A stretch of DNA of 64,000 nt, from assembly GCF_011764425.1 (NCBI RefSeq), contig NZ_BLPF01000002.1:620997-684996 (forward strand), read 5' to 3'. This DNA is from Phytohabitans houttuyneae. Its GTDB lineage: Bacteria; Actinomycetota; Actinomycetes; Mycobacteriales; Micromonosporaceae. Both the position numbers and the translations under genes were made by a program. Positions 47,021 to 54,823 of this stretch are shown piece by piece (position 1 is the stretch's first letter; the number at the start of each line of letters is the position of its first letter). A model generated the notes under the pieces. The model did not search any database, was not told the DNA's origin, and worked only from the letters and a program-made list of their open reading frames with translations.

Positions 47021-48478
47021 ATGACCGAGATGACCGCGACGCTGACCCGCCGGCGGGATCTGTCCACAGTGCCCGAAGGCGTCACGCGGCTGGAGGTGCG
47101 CGCCGACCTGCTGGGCGACCTCGACCCGGCGATGCTGCGCCGGGCGTTCGGCGGCCGGCTGGTGTACACGCTTCGCAGCCGCGCGCACGGCGGCCAGTGC
47201 GCCGACCCGCCGGCGGCCCGGCGGATCCGCCTGGCGGCGGCGGCACTCGGGTACGACACGGTGGACCTGGAGGCGGACCACGACCTCGTACCCGACGTGC
47301 TGGCCGCGGTGCCCGCCTCACGGCGGCGGATCTCCTGGCACGGGCCGACAATGCCCTTGGCAGCACTGCGCGAGCGGTTCGCCGGCATGGCGGCCGTGCC
47401 GGCGGCCGGCTACCTGCTCGCACCGGGGACCCGGTCCTCCGCGGACGCGTTGGTGCCGTTGCGAGTGCTGGCCGAGCTTGGCCGGGACGACGTCACCGCC
47501 TACGGCACCGGCCCGTTCGGCGCCTGGAGCCGCCTGCTCGCACCGTGGCTCGGCGCGCCGACCATCGCGGGGCGCCTCGACGAGGACGGCAGCGGCAGCG
47601 GCGCGCCCGACGTGGCCCGGCTCTGCGCCGACTACCCGCTCCCGGCCCGGCCGCCGGTGCGGGAGCTGTACGGGCTGATCGGCCCGGTGGCGCTCGGGTC
47701 CGGCTTTCCCGGGCTGCACAACCGGGCCTACCGCGAGCACGGCATCCCGGCCCTTTACCTGCCGTTTCACCTGGCCGGGCTCGGCGACTTCCTCACCGGC
47801 TTCTGGCCCGCCGTCCCGCAAGGGCTGCGGGAGCTCGGCCTGCCACTGCGCGGACTGACGGTCAGCGGGCCGCTCAAGGAGGTGGCGCTGCACGTCGCGG
47901 ACGTCGTCAGCCCGGTGAGCCGGGCCGCCGGCGCGGCCAACGCCCTCACCCGGCGCGGCGGTCGCTGGCGGGCGGCGACGACCGACATGTCCGCGGTCGG
48001 GGCGGCATTGCGGTCGGCCGGCGTACCGCTCGCCGGACGCGCGGCCGCGGTCGTCGGCTGCGGCGGGGCCGGCCGGGCCGCCGCCGTGGCGCTGTGCGAC
48101 GCGGGCGCGGCGGTGACGATGGTCAACCGCGGCCGGACCCGCGGCCGGCTCGCCGCCGACCTGCTGAGACTGCCGTTCACGCCGCTGGAGAGCTTCCGCC
48201 CGACAGGATCGATGGTCGTCGTGCACGCCACGTCCGTACACACCGGACTGCCGTTTCCGCTGGACGGACTCAGCTCCGGCTCCGCCGTGCTGGACATGGT
48301 CTGCCCGCCGGACGGGTTGAGCGCGCTCGTCACGGCCGCGCGCCGGCGAGGGCTGCGCGTGGTCGACGGCCGGCGGGTGCTCGCCGTCGAGGCGGAACAC
48401 CAGTTTCGGCTCATGACCGGCCGTTCAATGCCCAAGACCCCGGAGATGGTGACACATGACAGCCTCGGCACTCCATGA
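47021..48478 (+). CDS. Fused dehydroquinate dehydratase-like/shikimate dehydrogenase-like protein
   Basis: A 485-residue protein with the same domain order as plant DHQD-SDH. Residues 1-205 resemble type I dehydroquinate dehydratase (RLEVRADLL, His107 in SWHGPTMP), but the Schiff-base lysine expected around 130 is replaced (PAAGYLLAPG). Residues 215-480 are an SDH-like Rossmann enzyme with VSGPLKE (Lys286), GAANAL (Asn307), TTDMSAVG (Asp322) and GCGGAGRA (347-354). The shikimate-binding S-x-S of the N-terminal loop is replaced by GSGFP. It probably acts on a related carbocycle, or only its reductase half is active. Confidence 0.8.
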   Translation: MTEMTATLTRRRDLSTVPEGVTRLEVRADLLGDLDPAMLRRAFGGRLVYTLRSRAHGGQCADPPAARRIRLAAAALGYDTVDLEADHDLVPDVLAAVPASRRRISWHGPTMPLAALRERFAGMAAVPAAGYLLAPGTRSSADALVPLRVLAELGRDDVTAYGTGPFGAWSRLLAPWLGAPTIAGRLDEDGSGSGAPDVARLCADYPLPARPPVRELYGLIGPVALGSGFPGLHNRAYREHGIPALYLPFHLAGLGDFLTGFWPAVPQGLRELGLPLRGLTVSGPLKEVALHVADVVSPVSRAAGAANALTRRGGRWRAATTDMSAVGAALRSAGVPLAGRAAAVVGCGGAGRAAAVALCDAGAAVTMVNRGRTRGRLAADLLRLPFTPLESFRPTGSMVVVHATSVHTGLPFPLDGLSSGSAVLDMVCPPDGLSALVTAARRRGLRVVDGRRVLAVEAEHQFRLMTGRSMPKTPEMVTHDSLGTP

Positions 48479-49271
48479 CGGACGGTCCGTCCTGGACCAC
48501 GCCGCGCTGCTCGGCGTGTGGCGCAACACCGACGCCGGCGCCGGCGGAGTGCGCCGGATGGTCCTCACCGAGCGCGGCGGCGGGCTGCGCCTGCGGCTGC
48601 TCGGCGCGGGGCGGCACAAACCCTACGACTGGGGCGAGATCGAGGCGCGGGCGTACACGACCGCGCCGGGCTCGCCGTCCGCCTGGGCGTTCACGGCCGT
48701 GCACGACACCGGGCTGCGCGGCCTGCGGCTGTGCGCGTACTCCCGGGGTGGGCTGCTGGTGGTCACCACCTACCAGGCGTTCAGCGGCCCGGGCTGGCCG
48801 TCGCCGTACTGGACCCGGGAGTTCTTCCACCGCGACGACTCGGCGGCCCCCGCGCCGGACGGCGAGCCGGCCGGCCAGTACGGCACGGCGCTGCCCACCT
48901 CGGCGCCGCTCGGGCCGTGGCAGCTCGACCCGACCGCCCTGGTGGGCATGTGGCACAACGTCGACCCGGCCGCCACCCGCCTGGCCCGGGTCCTGCTCCG
49001 CGAGCGGGACGGCTACCTCGCGGTGCGTCCCCACGGCGTCTGGGCACCACGCCGCCACGACTGGCACGAGACCGTCGGCAGCGCGTACGCCGGCGACGTG
49101 CGCGACACCGCCGCCGTGGCGTTCACCGCCTTCTTCGAGCTCGCCGCCGGGCGGGTGGACATGGTCGGGTACCTCGACCGCCGGCTGCTCACCATCGAGA
49201 CCGCCAGCACCCTCACCGACGGCGGCGGCCGCTATCCCTTCTATGTCCGCGAACACTTCTACCCGAGCTGA
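48456..49271 (+). CDS. Two-repeat WRN/DWGE protein A, unknown function
   Basis: A 271-residue protein made of two homologous units (about 14-125 and 155-270). Each opens with L-x-G-x-W-(R/H)-N-x-D, continues with a V-L-x-E-R-x-G strand and a DW(G/H)E turn, and ends in a Y-x-R-E-(F/H)-F segment. The pattern of alternating strands suggests a beta-barrel (lipocalin-like) fold. No signal peptide. The start overlaps the DHQD/SDH gene by 23 bases, so they are co-translated. I do not recognise the family. Confidence 0.75.
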   Translation: MTASALHDGRSVLDHAALLGVWRNTDAGAGGVRRMVLTERGGGLRLRLLGAGRHKPYDWGEIEARAYTTAPGSPSAWAFTAVHDTGLRGLRLCAYSRGGLLVVTTYQAFSGPGWPSPYWTREFFHRDDSAAPAPDGEPAGQYGTALPTSAPLGPWQLDPTALVGMWHNVDPAATRLARVLLRERDGYLAVRPHGVWAPRRHDWHETVGSAYAGDVRDTAAVAFTAFFELAAGRVDMVGYLDRRLLTIETASTLTDGGGRYPFYVREHFYPS

Positions 49272-49277
49272 GGGACC

Positions 49278-50473
49278 ATGAGCGTCGAATTCGAGACACG
49301 CTTGACCGGCGCGGCAGCGGTACGCCGCGCCGCCGACCTGGCCCGTGACCGGTTCGCCGGACGGGCCGCCGGGTACGACCGTGACGCGCTGTTCCCGGCC
49401 GCCGACCTGGAGGACCTGTTCGCCGCCGGGCTGCTCGCACCGACGGTGCCGGTCGAGCACGGCGGCCTCGGCCTCGGACCGCGGCGCGGCGACACGCACG
49501 CGCTGTGGGAGATGACCCGCGAGCTGGCCCGGGTCGACCTCTCCCTGGCCCGCTGCTGGGAGGGGCACGCGAACGCGCTCGTGCTCCTCGACGCGTTCGC
49601 CGTGGGGGAGCAGCGGGAGCGGTGGTTCGACGGTGTCGTGCGGCGGGGGAGAAGTGGGTGGCCTGGAGCGGCGAGCCGCAGGCCGCCAAGCCCGGAGAGG
49701 CCCGCCGTTTCGGCACCACGCTCACCCGTACCGAGGACGGCTGGGTCGTCGACGGCACCAAGGCCTTCGCGACAAGCGCGACCGGCGCGGACTGGGCGGT
49801 CCTGCTGGTCAGCCTCGCCGGACCGGGCGGCGCCCGGCACGCGGCGGCGCCGGAGAGCGTGCTGCTGCTCGGCTGCGACCTGCGGCATCCCTCGGTCACT
49901 GTGGACACGTCGTGGTGGGACCCGGTCGGCATGCGGGCCACGGCCAGCCACGTGGTCCGCTTCGACCGGACGCCGGTGCCCGCGGCCTGGCAGCTCGGCC
50001 AGCCCGGCGACTACGTGCGCCAGAGCTGGCAGGCCGCGTTCATCCCGCACTACGCGGCGAGCTTCCTCGGCGCGGCCGAGGGGGCGTACGACTACGCGAT
50101 CCAGTACGTGGAGAAGCAGGACAAGGGCGGCGACCCGTACGTGCAGCAGCGGGTCGGCAGCATGGCCGTCGACCTGGACACCGCCCGGCTGTGGCTGCGG
50201 CACGTGGCCCGGCTGTGGGACACCGGGCGCATCGACGAGGCCCGCATCGCCGGCAGCCGAGCCCGGCACGTGGTCGAGCACCTCGCGCTGTCCACCGTGG
50301 ACCACTGCATCCGGGCCTGCGGCGCGCGCTCGCTCGTCCGGCCCAGCCCGGTCGAGCGGATCCTGCGCGACCTGACCTTCTACGTACGGCATGACAACGA
50401 CGACCACCTCCTGGCCACGATCGGCCGCGCGGCCCTGGGACGCGAACATGACGCCTCTTTCTTCAAGCCCTGA
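49278..50473 (+). pseudogene. Acyl-CoA-dehydrogenase-fold flavin monooxygenase/dehydrogenase, one frameshift
   Basis: Begins MSVEFETRLTG after GAGGGA. The first frame covers the N-terminal helical domain (EHGGLGLGP) up to the five-G run at 49645-49649. Coding continues in another frame with EKWVAWSGEP, GWVVDGTKAFATSATGADWAV and a C-terminal helical bundle to SFFKP. One added G gives 398 residues. Adjacent to a flavin reductase, it resembles two-component group D monooxygenases (DszC-like) as much as true acyl-CoA dehydrogenases. Substrate unknown. Confidence 0.75.
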
Positions 50474-51017
50474 GGCGCGGGTCGGCGGCGCGCGAGAGCT
50501 GATCGGCACGGCGCCGCCGGTGGACCGCTTCCGCGACCTCATGGCTGCCTGGCCCACCGGGGTGGCGGTGGTCACCGGCACGGACGGGGCACGGCCGCTC
50601 GGTTGTACCGTCACCGCGCTCACCTCCGTGTCGGTGGACCCGCCGCTGCTGCTCGTCTCGCTCGCCACGGGCAGCCGCACGCTTGCCGCGGTACAGCGGA
50701 ACGGGCGGTTCGGTGTCTGCGTGCTGTCGGCGGCGCAGCACCACCTGGCCCGCGCGTTCGCCGCGGGCGAGCCGACCGCCCGGTTCGACGGGGTGCCGTT
50801 CCGCTGGAACCTCGGAGTGCCGCTCCTGCAGGGGACAGCCACCGGCGCCGTCTGCGTGGTCGGCAGAACGGTCACTGTCGCCGACCACGTGCTGGTGCTC
50901 GGACGGCCGATGTGGCTGGCCGGCGACCCGGGCATCGATCCGGTTATCTGGTACCGCCGGGAGGCGCACGCGCTCGCCGGGATCCGTGCGGACGCGGCCA
51001 CCCCCGGGGGGTTCTGA
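50448..51017 (+). CDS. Flavin reductase (FMN reductase-like domain)
   Basis: A 189-residue flavin reductase of the NADH:FMN oxidoreductase type: FRDLMAAWPTGVAVVTG, GCTVTALTSVSVDPPLLLVSLA, and FGVCVLSAAQHHLARAF are family hallmarks. ATG 50448 overlaps the 3' end of the acyl-CoA-dehydrogenase-like gene by 26 bases, strong evidence for a two-component flavin-dependent oxygenase pair. It supplies reduced flavin to that partner. Confidence 0.88.
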   Translation: MTPLSSSPEARVGGARELIGTAPPVDRFRDLMAAWPTGVAVVTGTDGARPLGCTVTALTSVSVDPPLLLVSLATGSRTLAAVQRNGRFGVCVLSAAQHHLARAFAAGEPTARFDGVPFRWNLGVPLLQGTATGAVCVVGRTVTVADHVLVLGRPMWLAGDPGIDPVIWYRREAHALAGIRADAATPGGF

Positions 51018-51085
51018 CCAGTCGGGTCACCAGCCGGGTCCACCTAGCATGACATTGAACTCCAACAATCAGTTTGGGGAATCGC

Positions 51086-52051
51086 ATGACCACCACAGGT
51101 ACGACCGCCAAGTATCTCCGCGAGATCGACCGGCTCCCGGACGGCGGACCGGCACGGGTCGCGCCGATCGACACGCGAGCGCTGATCGGCACGTGGCGCA
51201 ATGCCAACCACCAGACGTGGGGAATCTCCACGGTGGAGCTGACCGAGCGCGACGGCCAGGTGTGGGCACACGCCTGGGCCGTCGACCCGCACACCGGCCG
51301 GACACGCGACTGGGGCGAGGTGCTGGTCGACGGCCTGTACGCGCTCGGGCCGACGTCGAACGACGTGTGTGGCTACCGGGCCACGTTCGAGCTGGGCCAC
51401 GCCCGCACGCAGATCCAGGCGAACATGCTGCACAGCGTGATGGTGTGCGGTGCGTTCACCACCTTCACCGATGGCAGCGGGCGAGCGGACTACTTCTCGC
51501 GGGAGTTCCTGCACCGGCGCGGGCCGCAGTCCACGATGGATACTCCCGCGGACGGCATCGCGGACCAGGAAACGCGCGACGGTATCGGCTACGCCCGCGG
51601 CGACGACCGGCTGCCCATGCTCCGGGCGCCGATAGTCCCGGACCGCCTGCTCACCCGGTGGCGCAACACCGATGCGGGCACCACGGGCATCTCCGAGGTC
51701 GAGCTCCACCTGCGCGACGGGCAGACCCACCTGCGGGTCACCGCGGTCGGTCCGGACGGCTCCATCGACTGGGGCGACGCCCCGGTGCGGCTCTACACCG
51801 ACATCAGCGTGACCGGGGGAGGGCGCTCGGCCGCCGATCCGACGGTCGACGGGCGGCCGACACCGCACTACGCCGACGTTTCCGCGACTGATGGTGGACC
51901 GGCTCTGTTCGCCACGTTCGACCACGGCTTCATGCGGGTGCACATGCAGGCGCGGTTCAACATAGGCATCCTGCCATTCGTGATGTTCAACGAGTTTTCG
52001 GACGACAGCGGCCGGCAGGACTACTTCCAGCGGGAGGTTTTCGTCCGGTAA
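51086..52051 (+). CDS. Two-repeat WRN/DWGE protein B, unknown function
   Basis: A 321-residue paralogue of protein A with two units (about 30-150 and 190-321). Unit starts read LIGTWRNANHQTWGISTVELTERDG and LLTRWRNTDAGTTGISEVELHLRDG; both have a DWG(E/D) turn, an ATFELGH/ATFDHGF strand, and end YFSREFL/YFQREVF after a D-x-S-G-R loop. GGGGA is six bases before ATG 51086. Four copies of one unit in two genes of one locus imply a specific role in its chemistry; fold and ligand unknown. Confidence 0.75.
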   Translation: MTTTGTTAKYLREIDRLPDGGPARVAPIDTRALIGTWRNANHQTWGISTVELTERDGQVWAHAWAVDPHTGRTRDWGEVLVDGLYALGPTSNDVCGYRATFELGHARTQIQANMLHSVMVCGAFTTFTDGSGRADYFSREFLHRRGPQSTMDTPADGIADQETRDGIGYARGDDRLPMLRAPIVPDRLLTRWRNTDAGTTGISEVELHLRDGQTHLRVTAVGPDGSIDWGDAPVRLYTDISVTGGGRSAADPTVDGRPTPHYADVSATDGGPALFATFDHGFMRVHMQARFNIGILPFVMFNEFSDDSGRQDYFQREVFVR

Positions 52052-52074
52052 CGACGGGGTATTGTCTACTGTGG

Positions 52075-52099
52075 ACTGCCCGACGACATGTCGGGCAGT
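52075..52099. promoter_or_regulatory. Inverted repeat upstream of the multicopper oxidase
   Basis: ACTGCCCGAC (52075-52084) and GTCGGGCAGT (52090-52099) are exact inverted repeats with a five-base loop, 24 bases after the stop of protein B and about 140 before the oxidase start. It could terminate the upstream operon (no T-tract) or be an operator for the oxidase gene. Confidence 0.5.
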
Positions 52100-52237
52100 T
52101 CGCCATGTCTCCAGTTTGGACACTCGTTCCACCACCAAGGGATTCCCGTCTGTTTGGCCACGGTCTCAATCTGTCAATAGGTGGTTGCCTAAATTGGACG
52201 ACCGGCTCCGCCCAAGGAGCCGAGAAAGGTGGGCAGA

Positions 52238-54436
52238 ATGCAACCACCACAGAGGACGGTCGAGAGAAGACCCGCGGTGGGCGGCGCCCGCGCGCTGCTC
52301 GTCGCGATTCTCCTGACCGTCGGCACAGCCGCCGTATGGCTGGTCCTCCCACCAGACGTGCTCGGCGGCGGTGACCCGTCGGGCGTACGGCAGATCGGTG
52401 TCGCCGCACTCGTCGTAGCGCCGTTGGCCCTGCTGGCCGTCGGTGCCATGGCGTGGCTGGCGCGGCGGCAGGGCTGGCACGACCGCGGTCCCCGCCGGCT
52501 GCTGGTCCAAGCGGCTGTCGCGGCCGGATTGTTCACCGCGCTCGTGCTGGCCACCGCGCCCCTGCAGCAGATGGCCTCGCAACGGCTGGCCCAGGGGCCC
52601 CTCGCGCCCAACCTCGCCGCGGTCGGCTACGACACGTCCTGCTCGGCGATGTTCAACGCCGCCGAGTGCCGTGAGTACCTCGCGGACTACGGCAACCTGG
52701 ACGCGGCGAGCCTCGCCCGGGTGCATCACGCGATGATGCGGGAGACCGACCACTCGCCGGCCGAGCACGCGGCGATCACCGCACCCTTCGACCCGCGGCA
52801 GGACGCCGCCCTCGGACCTGACGCGATGGCCTTCGCCATCCAGGACTCGTTCGTGGTGTTCCTGTTCGCACTACCGCTCACCGCAGGTGGGCTCTTCCTG
52901 ACCGTCCGCCTGGCACCCTCCGCCGTGGTGCCGGCACGACAGCGCCGTACCCGCCTGGTGCGGGTGCGCACGCGCTGGGCCGCCGCCGGGGTCGCCGTGC
53001 TGGTGGCCGTGGTCGGCAACTTCGTACTCTCCTCGGCCGCCACAGCGCAGGCGGTCGTGCCGTTCAGCGTGCCGCTGCGCATCCCGCCGGTACTGCAGGG
53101 ATCGCAGGTGACCATCCAGATGCGCCAGGCCGACGTGCAGATCATGCCGACCGGCCCACCAACTCGCATGTGGACCTACAACGGGATATTCCCCGGCCCG
53201 ACGATCCGGCGGCCCTCCGGCCAGACCAGCCGGATCACCTTCCGCAACGACCTGCCGGCGAACTTCGGCCAGGCGACCATCCACCACCACGGCAGCCACT
53301 CACGGCCCAGTGAGGACGGCCAGCCCGACGACTTCCTCATCCCCCGGGGCAGGCAACGCACGTACGTGTACGAGCACATGGAGCGCGGCGAGCCAGAGTG
53401 GGCCGTCACGCAGTGGTATCACGACCACCGGATGGACGTGACCGGACGCAACGTCTGGAACGGACTGGCCGGCCTGTTCATCCTCGACGACGCCTTCGAC
53501 TCCGCGCTGCCGCTGCCGAAGGGTGAGTTCGACATACCCCTGGTCATCGCCGACCGCACCTTCGACGCCAACAACCAGATCCCCTACAACTTCAGCATCG
53601 TCGGCACGCTGGGCGACACGTGGCTGGTCAACGGCCGGCCGCAGCCGTACTTCCACGTCGGCGACCGCAAGTACCGGGTCCGCATCCTCAACGCGGCCAA
53701 CCGGCGACCGCTCGTGCTGGGTCTGAGCAACGGCGCTCCGATCACCCAGATCGGCACCGACGCCGGCCTGCTGCCGGCACCGGTGCAGCGCACGTCGATC
53801 ATCGTGCAGCCGGCCGAGCGGGTGGAGGTCGTACTCGACTTCGCGGGCCTGCTGGGTCAGAACCTGCTGCTGATGGACACCAACACCCCGGCGACGCCGG
53901 GCAACCCACCGAAGGAGCTCATGCAGTTCCGGGTCAGCCGTGACCTCAGGGAGACCAGCTCGGTGCCGGCGTCACTGCGCCCGGTACCGGTGTTCCCGGC
54001 ACCGTCCAAGGACCGGTCGTTCGTGCTCCGCGCGACCACCGACGCCGCCGGTGTCCCCACACAGTGGACGATCAACGGTCAGCCGTTCCAGTCCGGCCGG
54101 ATCGACGCCGACCCGGTGCTGAACTCGACCGAGCGGTGGAACTTCTTCAACGACTCACCGCAGCCACACGCCATCCACCTGCACGACGTCGACTGGAGGC
54201 TGGTGCGGCGGTTCCAGCTTGCCTTCGACGCGGGCGGCAACCCAGTGCCGGGAGCCGAGCTGCCCATCCAGCCGGCCGAGGCGGGGCTGAAGGAGACCTT
54301 CCTGATCCCGCCGCAGACCGGGTTCTCCGTCCTGACCACCTTCACCGATCACGTCGGTCCGTACATGTTCCACTGCCACATGCTGGAGCATGAGGACATG
54401 GCGATGATGGCGACCTTCAACGTGCGAGCCGCCTGA
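52238..54436 (+). CDS. Multicopper oxidase with N-terminal membrane domain
   Basis: A 732-residue protein. Residues 1-270 contain about five membrane spans (ALLVAILLTVGTAAVWLVL, QIGVAALVVAPLALLAVGAMAWL, and others) with a loop bearing two cysteines. The remainder is a three-domain laccase/bilirubin-oxidase-like enzyme with all copper motifs: TIHHHGSH, WYHDHRMD, HAIHLHDVDW and HCHMLEHEDMAMM, so type 1, 2 and 3 sites are intact. It can couple one-electron oxidation of phenols, aminophenols or metals to oxygen reduction. ATG 52238 follows AAGGTGG. Probably the last enzyme of the locus. Confidence 0.9.
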   Translation: MQPPQRTVERRPAVGGARALLVAILLTVGTAAVWLVLPPDVLGGGDPSGVRQIGVAALVVAPLALLAVGAMAWLARRQGWHDRGPRRLLVQAAVAAGLFTALVLATAPLQQMASQRLAQGPLAPNLAAVGYDTSCSAMFNAAECREYLADYGNLDAASLARVHHAMMRETDHSPAEHAAITAPFDPRQDAALGPDAMAFAIQDSFVVFLFALPLTAGGLFLTVRLAPSAVVPARQRRTRLVRVRTRWAAAGVAVLVAVVGNFVLSSAATAQAVVPFSVPLRIPPVLQGSQVTIQMRQADVQIMPTGPPTRMWTYNGIFPGPTIRRPSGQTSRITFRNDLPANFGQATIHHHGSHSRPSEDGQPDDFLIPRGRQRTYVYEHMERGEPEWAVTQWYHDHRMDVTGRNVWNGLAGLFILDDAFDSALPLPKGEFDIPLVIADRTFDANNQIPYNFSIVGTLGDTWLVNGRPQPYFHVGDRKYRVRILNAANRRPLVLGLSNGAPITQIGTDAGLLPAPVQRTSIIVQPAERVEVVLDFAGLLGQNLLLMDTNTPATPGNPPKELMQFRVSRDLRETSSVPASLRPVPVFPAPSKDRSFVLRATTDAAGVPTQWTINGQPFQSGRIDADPVLNSTERWNFFNDSPQPHAIHLHDVDWRLVRRFQLAFDAGGNPVPGAELPIQPAEAGLKETFLIPPQTGFSVLTTFTDHVGPYMFHCHMLEHEDMAMMATFNVRAA

Positions 54437-54445
54437 GCGCACTCC

Positions 54446-54477
54446 GGGAAGGGCACCTGTGGCAGGGTGCCCTTCCC
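54446..54477 (+). terminator. Hairpin terminator after the multicopper oxidase
   Basis: GGGAAGGGCACC (54446-54457) and GGTGCCCTTCCC (54466-54477) form a perfect 12-bp stem with an eight-base loop, ten bases past the oxidase stop and before the convergent small membrane-protein gene. No T-tract; probably serves both genes. Confidence 0.7.
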
Positions 54478-54503
54478 TCCAACGACACACCGGCAGGCTC
54501 AGG

Positions 54504-54701
54504 TCACTGGGACGGCTCGGGCACGTCGCACTTGACCCTCGGGTTGACGCCGACGTAGTTCAGCGGTCCGGCGATGACCGTGACCGCGATGGTGCCGGCC
54601 TCGGTGCAGCTGCTGGCGTCCCCGCCGAGGTACCCGCGCTGGCCGGCAGCGAGAAGTCCTATGATCAACCAGATCACGACGATTACTGCTCCGATGCGCA
54701 C
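54504..54701 (-). CDS. Small conserved actinobacterial membrane protein
   Basis: A 65-residue protein with one N-terminal span (IGAVIVVIWLIIGLLAAGQRGY) and a short exterior containing two cysteines and AGTIAVTVIAGPLNYVGVNPRV. This pattern (span, C, T-I-(V/I)-AGPLNYVGVNP, C-x-VP-x-PS) is familiar from many actinobacterial genomes as an unnamed family. AGGAGG lies seven bases before GTG 54701. Function unknown. Confidence 0.8.
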   Translation of the reverse strand: MRIGAVIVVIWLIIGLLAAGQRGYLGGDASSCTEAGTIAVTVIAGPLNYVGVNPRVKCDVPEPSQ

Positions 54702-54823
54702 GGGTCGCCTCCTGACACGGTCCGATGTGGGTTGTCTGCAGCCAGACAGGTACCCAGATCGACCGGTTTCTTAACGGCGCCCTGCTCCCGCGGGCCCGGC
54801 GCCCGCCGGTGCCCGGTCCGCCA

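Noticed and set aside
49278-54436. A phenoxazinone or rifamycin-type cluster
   Set aside because: A multicopper oxidase plus SDH-like gene recalls such pathways, but there is no aminophenol-forming enzyme, AHBA synthase, PKS or NRPS; naming a product class would be invention.
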